This document shows positions 1-5,503 of a stretch of DNA of 5,503 nucleotides, piece after piece. Positions within the stretch are counted from its first letter, which is position 1. Every line of letters starts with the position of its first letter. The notes under the pieces are model-generated. The model was not told the origin of the DNA, searched no databases, and saw only the letters and a list, made by a program, of their open reading frames with translations. Source of the DNA: Candidatus Omnitrophota bacterium (GTDB lineage Bacteria; Omnitrophota; Gorgyraeia; Gygaellales; Profunditerraquicolaceae). The stretch lies in the NCBI GenBank assembly GCA_028717055.1, contig JAQUOO010000075.1, forward strand, positions 1-5,503. Direction: 5' to 3'. The position numbers and the translations under genes are program-made.

Positions 1-1306
1 AGCTACGCGTTTGGATTCTTCCGGAATTTCCAAGGCTTATAATGGATCCGAAAATGATCCTTACCATAATACTTCTCTTTCGACAAAGCTTGGTTATAAG
101 ATATTTGATAACGCTAAGCTAAGTTTGACGGTTAATTATGTTGATGCCTTGACAGGTGTTGACTACGATGCTAACCAGGATCTATCTAATTATACTTCCT
201 GGTCGAAAGATCTTGCCGCTAAATTCGCGTTTGATCAAGCTATAAATTCCTGGTGGGCGCATATTTTGTCATTCTCATACCACGATATACGCAGGAAAGA
301 CAAGCAGGAGTGGGATCCGGTTTATGGGTATATCAATGACTGGTATAAGGGGAACAATAAAAAATTCGAATGGCAGAATAATATTTCCCCTGTAAAATGG
401 AATATCCTTACTGCCGGGCTTGAGTATGAAGATGAAAGCGGCTCATCCTATTACGAATCAGACGGTGCGTATGGCCCTTATTCAAATAAACAGGACAGAA
501 AAAGCATTGATAATATGGGGTATTATTTTCAGGACCAATTAAAGATTTGGGATAGGCTTTTCATCACTCCAGGAGTTAGAATTGACGATCATGAGATTTT
601 TGGGACTGAAACTACCTACAAAATATCCACAGCTTTCCTTATTGCCGAAACAGGCACCCGCCTTAAGGGAAATTGGGGCACAGGATTTAAAGCGCCGACT
701 CTTTATCAACTATATGATCCGACATACGGCAATGTAAATTTAAAAGCGGAAGAGAGCAAGAGTTACGATTTTGGCTTTGAACAGAATTTTTTCAAAGATA
801 AATTGTCTTTTGATCTGACGTATTTCCATAACGATTTCAGGAATATGCTAGATATTTCTAATTCAGAATATCTTAATGTAGGTAAGTCTATAACCAAGGG
901 TTTTGAAGTCGGAGCAAAGATTAAACCGTTGGAAAACCTCACTTTTGGAGCTAATTTTACCTATACTGATACCGAAGATAAAGAAACTGGTTTGGAATTG
1001 TTAAGGCGGCCTAAAAGACAGGCCAATTTTGATATTAATTGGGGTTTCCTGCCTAAAGCCAATCTTAATTTGGGCGTAAATTACGTAGGCGCCCGTAAGG
1101 ACGCAACCTGGGATGCTTCTTACAATAAGACTGTCATTACTCAGAAAGCTTACGCTATAGTGCGTATGGCAGCCTCTTACGATATAACCAAGCACTTCCA
1201 GGTTTTTGGCAGAGTTGAAAACCTTTTTGATAAAGAATACCAGGAAGTTTACGGTTATGGGACTTTAGGCCGTTCATTCTACGCGGGAATAAAGGGTAGT
1301 TTCTAA
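1..1306 (+). CDS. TonB-dependent outer-membrane receptor, BtuB-like (5'-truncated)
   Basis: This is the C-terminal part (about 434 residues) of an outer-membrane beta-barrel that imports a scarce ligand using energy from TonB. The frame is open to the left edge, so the TTG at 11 is an internal Leu codon and not a start. The signal peptide, TonB box, plug and first strands are missing. Seen directly: alternating aromatic/polar strands with Asp/Asn/Gly-rich loops; the segment FKAPTLYQLYDPTYGN followed by NLKAEESKSYDFG (about 683-780), which matches the FKAPT...NLKPE signature of BtuB-type receptors; the C-terminal VENLFDKEYQE motif (about 1214-1245); and a final strand ending in Phe, as expected for BAM recognition. 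Vitamin B12 is the family's best-known ligand and suits the metE neighbour, but siderophores or other substrates cannot be excluded. The exbB-exbD-tonB genes follow 54 bases downstream. Confidence 0.9.
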   Translation, partial: ATRLDSSGISKAYNGSENDPYHNTSLSTKLGYKIFDNAKLSLTVNYVDALTGVDYDANQDLSNYTSWSKDLAAKFAFDQAINSWWAHILSFSYHDIRRKDKQEWDPVYGYINDWYKGNNKKFEWQNNISPVKWNILTAGLEYEDESGSSYYESDGAYGPYSNKQDRKSIDNMGYYFQDQLKIWDRLFITPGVRIDDHEIFGTETTYKISTAFLIAETGTRLKGNWGTGFKAPTLYQLYDPTYGNVNLKAEESKSYDFGFEQNFFKDKLSFDLTYFHNDFRNMLDISNSEYLNVGKSITKGFEVGAKIKPLENLTFGANFTYTDTEDKETGLELLRRPKRQANFDINWGFLPKANLNLGVNYVGARKDATWDASYNKTVITQKAYAIVRMAASYDITKHFQVFGRVENLFDKEYQEVYGYGTLGRSFYAGIKGSF

Positions 1307-1315
1307 AAGTAACAG

Positions 1316-1343
1316 GAGGGAGAGGATAAGTTTCCTCTCCCTC
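1316..1343 (+). promoter_or_regulatory. Intercistronic hairpin after the receptor gene
   Basis: A perfect 11-bp inverted repeat (GAGGGAGAGGA at 1316-1326, TCCTCTCCCTC at 1333-1343) encloses a 6-base loop and begins ten bases after the receptor stop codon. A G-U pair could extend it by one. The bases that follow (TATAGTC) contain no T-run, so it is not a classic intrinsic terminator. It may cause partial termination, or protect the 3' end of the receptor message so that receptor and exbB are expressed at different levels. The left arm is also purine-rich and Shine-Dalgarno-like, but no reading frame starts just after it. Confidence 0.5.
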
Positions 1344-1350
1344 TATAGTC

Positions 1351-1356
1351 AGGAGG
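1351..1356 (+). promoter_or_regulatory. Ribosome binding site of exbB
   Basis: AGGAGG lies four bases before the ATG at 1361 and is a strong Shine-Dalgarno match. It supports that ATG as the exbB start. The same GGAGG-N4-ATG arrangement recurs before exbD and before the last gene. Confidence 0.8.
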
Positions 1357-1360
1357 CGAT

Positions 1361-1954
1361 ATGTTCGATTTGTTTTTAAAAGGCGGCCCTTTAATGTGGC
1401 CGATATTGGCCTGTTCAATAGTATCAGTTGCTATTATTATAGAACGTTATTATTGTTTCTACCGCGCAAGAACAAAGTTTCCTAATATTGTTCCTCGGGT
1501 AAAAGCTTTGTTAAGAGACGGTAAAGCAAATGAAGTTCTGAAGTTTTGTGAAAGGACGCCCGGGCCCATTGCGCATATTCTGGCTGTTGGAATTCATGTC
1601 CGTGATAGGAGTCTGGAGGAAAAAGAAAAATTAATTTCTCGCGCCGGTTCTAAAATAATCCGTCAGTTGGAAAAGTATCTGCGTGGTTTGGGAGTCATTA
1701 TAAATGCTTCTACGTTGCTTGGATTGTTGGGTACGGTTACAGGCATGATCAAGGCTTTTATGAAGATTCAGGAGCTTGGAGGAAGGGTAGATGCTTCGGT
1801 GCTGGCTGGAGGCATCTGGGAGGCTTTAATTACTACTGCGGCAGGTTTGTTTGTTGCCATCCCGACTATGGTTGCTTACCATTATTTTGAGGGAAAGGTT
1901 GATAACATCAGCGCCCAAATGAAAGATGCGGCCGCGGAATTATTGGAGGCATAA
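1361..1954 (+). CDS. exbB: Biopolymer transport protein ExbB (MotA/TolQ/ExbB proton channel family)
   Basis: This is the inner-membrane channel subunit that, with ExbD, converts the proton gradient into motion of TonB. The 197-residue protein has the three-helix layout of the family: TM1 at about residues 10-28, a cytoplasmic region at about 30-106, TM2 at about 108-133 carrying the LLGLLGTVTGMI motif, and TM3 at about 148-173 carrying GGIWEALITTAAGLFVAIP. Glu154 and the Thr158-Thr159 pair occupy the pore-lining positions known from ExbB. The N-terminus is short, as in many ExbB proteins outside Enterobacteria, so there is no long periplasmic extension. TolQ and MotA are the alternative relatives, but a TonB receptor before it and ExbD and TonB after it favour ExbB. 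Its stop codon overlaps the exbD start by one base (TAATG), which indicates translational coupling. Confidence 0.95.
   Translation: MFDLFLKGGPLMWPILACSIVSVAIIIERYYCFYRARTKFPNIVPRVKALLRDGKANEVLKFCERTPGPIAHILAVGIHVRDRSLEEKEKLISRAGSKIIRQLEKYLRGLGVIINASTLLGLLGTVTGMIKAFMKIQELGGRVDASVLAGGIWEALITTAAGLFVAIPTMVAYHYFEGKVDNISAQMKDAAAELLEA
1945..1949 (+). promoter_or_regulatory. Ribosome binding site of exbD inside exbB
   Basis: GGAGG lies within the last codons of exbB, four bases before the overlapping ATG at 1954. It fixes the exbD start. Confidence 0.75.
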
Positions 1955-2364
1955 TGGAATTTGAAGGGAGAAAAAAAATAAATACCGATTTGAATATCGC
2001 TCCTTTAATCGATGTTGTTTTTCAGCTTCTTTTGTTTTTTATGCTTACCGCGAATTTTATCACCCAACCGGGGATAAAATTGGCCTTGCCTGCAGCGGTT
2101 TCTGCCCAGCCTCAGCAGGAAGAGGGTCTTACAGTTTTTATTACTAAAGATAATGAATTGTATTTGAACCAGGCAAGAGTATCCCTAGAAGATCTTCCGG
2201 GTAGGTTAAAATCCGGCATGATTACGGTTAAAAAGAAAACAGTTGTCATTAAGGCGGATGAGAAAATTAATTTTGGGTTTGCGGTAAAAGTTATGGATAT
2301 TGCAAAATTAGCCGAAGCTCAAGGGTTGGTTATTTCAACTACGAAGGAAGAAGATGCTAGGTAA
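1954..2364 (+). CDS. exbD: Biopolymer transport protein ExbD (ExbD/TolR family)
   Basis: This is the partner of ExbB in the inner-membrane motor that drives TonB. The 136-residue protein has a short cytoplasmic N-terminus, one membrane helix at about residues 15-37, and a periplasmic domain to the end. The helix begins with the family motif NIAPLIDVVFQLLLFFMLT, in which Asp20 corresponds to the essential proton-carrying Asp (Asp25 in E. coli ExbD, from memory). The periplasmic part has the usual order: a strand around LTVFITKDNELYLN, a segment VVIKADEKINFGFAVKVMDIAK, and a final GLVISTT strand. Length is typical for the family. TolR is the alternative, but the tonB gene that follows argues for ExbD. 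The gene starts inside the exbB stop and overlaps tonB by 11 bases, so the three are almost certainly one transcript. Confidence 0.95.
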   Translation: MEFEGRKKINTDLNIAPLIDVVFQLLLFFMLTANFITQPGIKLALPAAVSAQPQQEEGLTVFITKDNELYLNQARVSLEDLPGRLKSGMITVKKKTVVIKADEKINFGFAVKVMDIAKLAEAQGLVISTTKEEDAR

Positions 2365-2989
2365 TAAAGTGATGAGTGCGGCCTTTTTGATATCTTTTGC
2401 CGGGCATTGTTTGTTTTTGGGGGTTCCGGGAATTAAGCCGCGCCTGTCACCCGAGACTAAGAAAACGGAAGACAAGGATAATATTAAGCTTAGTCTTAGA
2501 ATGGAAAAGCCCGCGCTTCTACCGAAGATAAATAATATGGGACAGGAAAAGAAGTTTAGAGAAATAAAGCAAGAACAGGAACAGGCAAAGCCGAAGATAA
2601 GGCCGTTACCGGAAAAAGAGGCAGTTGTGCAGCAACTTTCCCAGGAGCGTGTTGAGGAAAAAATAGATATAATCAGCCCGCAGAAGGAGGCAATGCTGCG
2701 TTATCAGGATATGGTAAAGCAAAGAATCGAACAGGCAAGGATGTATCCGTTGTGGGCCAAGAAACAGGGAATCGAGGGGATAGCGTATTTGTATTTTATC
2801 GTTTTACCCAACGGCTACGGGCAGGGTGTTAAATTGGTTCGTTCATCCGGATCAAGCGTCCTGGATGAGGAGGCGCTTGCCACCGTAAAAAGAGCAAGTC
2901 CTTTTCCTCCGGCGCCCAAAGAAATAAGTAGTTCTTCGGTCAGCATGGAAGTTGCGATTGTTTTTTCCTTGAATAATAAAAAGAAGTAA
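2354..2989 (+). CDS. tonB: Energy transducer TonB
   Basis: This protein spans the periplasm and transmits force from ExbB/ExbD to the outer-membrane receptor. The 211-residue protein has an N-terminal anchor helix (about residues 7-26) carrying Ser14-x3-His18, which matches the SxxxH motif of TonB anchors. A charged linker follows (about 28-115), and then a C-terminal TonB domain (about 117-206) containing QARMYPLWAKKQGIEG, YFIVLPNGYGQGVKLVRSSG, LDEEALATVKRASPFPPAP and a last beta strand. The linker is rich in Lys, Glu and Gln with scattered Pro and lacks the long Pro-Glu/Pro-Lys repeats of enterobacterial TonB. The ATG at 2354 is preferred because AAGGA at 2344-2348 lies five bases before it; a second in-frame ATG at 2372 would still keep the anchor. 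The gene overlaps exbD by 11 bases. TolA is an alternative but lacks this C-terminal YP motif. Confidence 0.92.
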   Translation: MLGNKVMSAAFLISFAGHCLFLGVPGIKPRLSPETKKTEDKDNIKLSLRMEKPALLPKINNMGQEKKFREIKQEQEQAKPKIRPLPEKEAVVQQLSQERVEEKIDIISPQKEAMLRYQDMVKQRIEQARMYPLWAKKQGIEGIAYLYFIVLPNGYGQGVKLVRSSGSSVLDEEALATVKRASPFPPAPKEISSSSVSMEVAIVFSLNNKKK

Positions 2990-3017
2990 AAGCTGCAAGC
3001 GGAATAGCTTATAAAAA

Positions 3018-3023
3018 GAGAGG
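3018..3023 (+). promoter_or_regulatory. Ribosome binding site that decides the metE start
   Basis: GAGAGG ends seven bases before the ATG at 3031, a normal spacing. An in-frame TTG at 3025 would leave only one base of spacing, so the ATG is the better start. The 41-base gap between tonB and metE holds no convincing terminator or promoter. Confidence 0.65.
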
Positions 3024-3030
3024 TTTGAAG

Positions 3031-5208
3031 ATGAAGACTTATGCTTATGGGTTCCCAAGGCTTGGCAGTAAGAGAGAGTATAAAAAGGCAATAGAGGGTT
3101 TTTGGAAAGAAAAAGTCAGTAAAGAGGATGCCGTCGGCGCCTTGACCAACATCCAGAAAGAAAACATCAAAACATATAAAAAAAATATAGACGTGTTTCC
3201 TGATGGAGAAATGTCCTTTTATGATCCTATGCTGGATATAGCCATATTATGCGGCCTATATGACCCAAAGAATTTAAGCGAATATTACGAACTCTGCCGC
3301 GGTTTAAATGCCTTGGAGATGACAAAGTGGTTTAATACAAATTATCATTATCTGGTTACCGATTTTAGCGCGATAAAAAACCTTTCTTTTAGACCTAATG
3401 ATAAGAATATCGCGCTTCAGTTTAAACAAGTTAAATTCCCGCAATTTATAGGCCCCTTTACTTTTCTGAAACTGTCCAAAGGAATCAAGAAAAAAGATTT
3501 CAAGGTTTTTTTTATCGCGTTAGTGAAAGTTTACAAAGATATTTTAGCTAATTATAAAAAGGCGCAGATTGATGAACCGGCATTTGTCATGGATTTGGAA
3601 AGGGATGAAATTGAGCTTATAAGAGAAGGGTATGATTTGCTTGGGGATTCTGGATGCAAAATAATCCTTATGACTTATTACGGCTCGGTGGATTTTATGG
3701 AGGATTTATTAGTCCTGCCGGTTTCGGCAATAGGGCTGGATTTTGCGCGCGGAAAGGCAAGTTACGAGTATATCCTGAAAAACGGATTTCCTAAGGACAA
3801 GACGCTTATAGCCGGTTTGGTGGATGGGCGCAATATCTGGAAAAATGACTTCGATATTTCCGTTGCCAGGTTGAAAATGCTTTCGGAAAAAGCGGCTAAG
3901 CTTTTGATTTCTAATGCCGCGCCTCTGTATCATCTTCCGGTTTCCTTATCTGTCGAGCAGAAGCTTGATGATAATTTAAAAGAATGTTTAGCATTTGCTG
4001 AAGAGAAACTGGCTGAGATAAAAGTGATCAGTGAATGTTTTGAAGGCAAGAGGAAGATCCCTAAAAAGACCGAATTAGGAAGTTACGGCAGGGATGAAGC
4101 GGTTAGTAAAAGAATAGATTCTCTTAGGCCGGAAGATTTTATCAAGAAGATTCAGTTTGAGCAAAGAAGGAAAAGGCATGATTCATTGTTGAGATTGCCG
4201 TTATTTCCCACGACAACCATAGGCAGTTACCCGCAAACACCCGAAGTAAGAAATGAAAGGGCGGCTTACTTGGGAGCGCGGGTATCACTTGCAGGGTATA
4301 AAAGATATATCCAGGGTGAAATCGATAAATTGATAAAATTTCAGGAAGATTTAGGGTTGGATGTTTTAGTGCATGGAGAATTCGAGAGGACGGATATGGT
4401 TGAGTTCTTTGCGCAAAAACTTTCCGGTATCGCCACAACCCAAAATAGCTGGGTGATATCTTATGGAACCCGGGTTTACCGTCCGCCGATTATTTTTGGC
4501 GATATAAGCAGGCCGAGCCCTATGACGCTTGATGAGATTCAGTACGCTCAAGCAAAAACAAATAAGCCGGTCAAGGGGATGTTGACTGGAGCGGTTACGA
4601 TTATCGCCTGGAGCTATTGCCGCGAAGATATCCCTTTACCGGATGTTGCCTTTCAAATTTCTTTAGCCTTAAAAGATGAAATTCTCGATTATGAAAAGGC
4701 GGGGATTAAGATAGTGCAGGTAGATGAAGCCGCATTCCGCGAGAAGGCCCCGATCAAAAAATGTGATTGGGAAGAGTATTTTGACTGGGCGGTTAAGTCT
4801 TTTAATTTGGCGACAAATACCAATCCTGATACGCAAATACATACTCATATGTGTTATTCTGAGTTCGGCGAGATTATTGATTACATCAACCGGATGGATT
4901 TCGACGTCATCTCTATTGAGGCATCCAGAAGCAAGGGGGATATCATCAGGTCTTTTGAAGGAATTGATTTTAAACGCCAGATCGGGCTTGGAGTGTGGGA
5001 TATTCATTCTCCCGTTGTTCCTGTCGTAGAGCAAATGCTGGATATCGTCAGAAGGTCTTTGCAGAGAATCCCGAAAGAAAACTTTTGGCTTAATCCCGAC
5101 TGCGGGCTTAAGACGCGGGATTGGCCAGAGACTATAGCGGCGTTGCAAAATCTTGTGGAGGCGGCAGGAAAAATCAGGTGTGCCGGCAATAAGGCGAATG
5201 AGAATTGA
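3031..5208 (+). CDS. metE: Cobalamin-independent methionine synthase (5-methyltetrahydropteroyltriglutamate--homocysteine methyltransferase)
   Basis: This cytoplasmic zinc enzyme transfers the methyl group of 5-methyltetrahydrofolate polyglutamate to homocysteine, the last step of methionine synthesis, without vitamin B12. The 725-residue protein is slightly shorter than usual (about 750-770) but has both barrels. The N-terminal domain opens with YGFPRLGSKREYKKA and contains EMTKWFNTNYHYLV (Lys99). The catalytic domain starts at FPTTTIGSYPQTPEVRNERA (Ile397-Ser399). Zinc ligands are all present: His606 and Cys608 (IHTHMCYSEF), Glu630 and Cys691 (NPDCGLKTRDWPE). Substrate residues Glu450, Trp527 and Asp565 and the proton donor His659 (WDIHSP) are also kept. 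Three usually conserved positions differ: GPVT reads GAVT (Ala521), DEPALRE reads DEAAFRE (Ala567), and the Arg-Cys folate pair reads Arg481-Val482. No frameshift is seen. It is probably cotranscribed with the TonB genes, and the next gene starts 14 bases after its stop. Confidence 0.97.
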   Translation: MKTYAYGFPRLGSKREYKKAIEGFWKEKVSKEDAVGALTNIQKENIKTYKKNIDVFPDGEMSFYDPMLDIAILCGLYDPKNLSEYYELCRGLNALEMTKWFNTNYHYLVTDFSAIKNLSFRPNDKNIALQFKQVKFPQFIGPFTFLKLSKGIKKKDFKVFFIALVKVYKDILANYKKAQIDEPAFVMDLERDEIELIREGYDLLGDSGCKIILMTYYGSVDFMEDLLVLPVSAIGLDFARGKASYEYILKNGFPKDKTLIAGLVDGRNIWKNDFDISVARLKMLSEKAAKLLISNAAPLYHLPVSLSVEQKLDDNLKECLAFAEEKLAEIKVISECFEGKRKIPKKTELGSYGRDEAVSKRIDSLRPEDFIKKIQFEQRRKRHDSLLRLPLFPTTTIGSYPQTPEVRNERAAYLGARVSLAGYKRYIQGEIDKLIKFQEDLGLDVLVHGEFERTDMVEFFAQKLSGIATTQNSWVISYGTRVYRPPIIFGDISRPSPMTLDEIQYAQAKTNKPVKGMLTGAVTIIAWSYCREDIPLPDVAFQISLALKDEILDYEKAGIKIVQVDEAAFREKAPIKKCDWEEYFDWAVKSFNLATNTNPDTQIHTHMCYSEFGEIIDYINRMDFDVISIEASRSKGDIIRSFEGIDFKRQIGLGVWDIHSPVVPVVEQMLDIVRRSLQRIPKENFWLNPDCGLKTRDWPETIAALQNLVEAAGKIRCAGNKANEN

Positions 5209-5213
5209 CAATC

Positions 5214-5218
5214 GGAGG
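5214..5218 (+). promoter_or_regulatory. Ribosome binding site of the right-edge gene
   Basis: GGAGG lies in the 14-base gap after metE, four bases before the ATG at 5223. This is the same spacing as for exbB and exbD, which supports a genuine start belonging to this genome. Confidence 0.7.
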
Positions 5219-5222
5219 GGCT

Positions 5223-5503
5223 ATGGAAATATCCATTAAGGAAGGTTTTAAAGAAATAGTTAAAAGAGACGGCGAAAAGGCCAGCTTTAACGCCCGCAAG
5301 ATAACCGATGCCATTGCCAAAGCCGGCAAGGTAACCGGCGAATTTCAGGAAGATACGGCAAAGATGCTTACCATCAAATCAGGCGCTTCGATGATCACTG
5401 TTACTCGCACAGAAGTATCTCGTGATATGAAGCATGGGACCATTTTCATCAGTGTTTTACCTGAAAGCAAGGAAGATGCTGCAATCAACTTTGCAAAGCG
5501 TAT
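5223..5503 (+). CDS. ATP-cone N-terminus of a ribonucleotide reductase (NrdD-like), joined in frame to an RbfA-like segment; 3'-truncated
   Basis: The frame is open to the right edge (93 full codons). Residues 13-51 read as the first half of an ATP-cone, the allosteric nucleotide-binding domain at the N-terminus of ribonucleotide reductases: VKRDGEKASFNARKI, then TDAIAKAGKVTGEF and AKMLTIK. The wording is most like anaerobic class III NrdD; class II NrdJ or another ATP-cone protein is possible. NrdR is unlikely because it would have a zinc ribbon first. From about residue 53 the sequence no longer continues as an ATP-cone and instead resembles RbfA. The start is supported by GGAGG and by its position 14 bases after metE, so the 5' part probably belongs to the same operon. 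If the junction is artificial, the real gene here is the beginning of nrdD and the rest is foreign. Confidence 0.7.
   Translation, partial: MEISIKEGFKEIVKRDGEKASFNARKITDAIAKAGKVTGEFQEDTAKMLTIKSGASMITVTRTEVSRDMKHGTIFISVLPESKEDAAINFAKR
5379..5503 (+). other. RbfA-like segment (partial KH core), possibly a foreign contig-end sequence
   Basis: Residues 53-93 of the right-edge frame include MITVTRTEVSRDMKHGTIFI and SVLPESKEDAAINFAKR. This matches the beta1-beta2-alpha2 core of ribosome-binding factor A, where family members read roughly (V/I)T(V/I)TRVEVSRDL(K/R)HA then VYVSVL. RbfA binds the 30S subunit during late 16S rRNA maturation. The first helix of its KH fold is absent and the ATP-cone half stands in its place; the C-terminal part is off the edge. 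The variant style recalls short RbfA proteins of candidate-phyla bacteria such as Parcubacteria, which is only an impression. It is either the tail of a chimeric contig or, less likely, part of a real fusion. Confidence 0.6.

Noticed and set aside
11..13. TTG as the start of the receptor reading frame
   Set aside because: The frame stays open to the left edge, no ribosome site is visible, and the protein lacks the signal peptide and plug that any true start would include. It is an internal Leu codon.
2990..3010. AAGCT...AGCTT inverted repeat between tonB and metE as a terminator
   Set aside because: The stem is only 5 bp with an 11-base loop and no T-run, too weak to support.
3010..3015. TATAAA as a -10 box for a separate metE promoter
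   Set aside because: There is no matching -35 box at the right distance, and transcription would begin almost at the ribosome site. It is likely a chance AT-rich match.
3025..3027. TTG start for metE
   Set aside because: The GAGAGG ribosome site would be one base away. The ATG at 3031 has seven-base spacing and gives the usual MetE N-terminus.
4669..5211. 180-residue open frame on the minus strand inside metE
   Set aside because: It lies entirely opposite the well-conserved C-terminal half of metE, has no recognisable domain and is explained by codon bias of the sense gene. Other minus-strand frames in the window are rejected for the same reason.
5223..5378. NrdR transcriptional repressor as the right-edge gene
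   Set aside because: NrdR carries a zinc ribbon with Cys pairs before its ATP-cone. Here the ATP-cone starts near residue 13 and no cysteines are present.

Overview
The window is a compact, one-direction gene block from a Gram-negative bacterium. An outer membrane is implied by a TonB-dependent receptor and a full set of TonB energising genes. Base composition is moderately AT-rich, coding is dense, and GGAGG ribosome sites sit four bases before several starts. Protein style fits uncultured lineages such as Omnitrophota or Elusimicrobiota, but that placement is only a weak impression. Both edges cut through genes, so the window may be a whole metagenomic contig or a slice of one.

Layout, all on the + strand: (1) bases 1-1306 hold the C-terminal two thirds of a BtuB-like TonB-dependent outer-membrane receptor, with the signal peptide, TonB box and plug lost off the left edge; (2) 1307-1360 is a short gap with a perfect 11-bp hairpin; (3) 1361-2989 encodes ExbB, ExbD and TonB with overlapping ends; (4) 3031-5208 encodes a complete cobalamin-independent methionine synthase, MetE, with all zinc ligands; (5) 5223 to the right edge is a reading frame that begins like the ATP-cone of a ribonucleotide reductase (most like anaerobic NrdD) and then switches abruptly, in frame, to sequence resembling the KH core of ribosome-binding factor A (RbfA).

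How the genes fit together: ExbB and ExbD use the proton gradient to drive TonB, which opens the receptor. If the receptor takes up cobalamin or another corrinoid, its company with MetE (the B12-free alternative to MetH) and possibly NrdD (a B12-free alternative to NrdJ) would make this a vitamin B12 limitation operon. Any controlling cobalamin riboswitch would lie upstream of the window and is not visible.

The oddest signal is the right-end ATP-cone/RbfA junction. Both halves are cut inside a fold, so a chimeric assembly at a contig end is more likely than a working fusion protein. No CRISPR array, tRNA, rRNA, insertion sequence or long repeat was seen. No gap between genes exceeds 300 bases.
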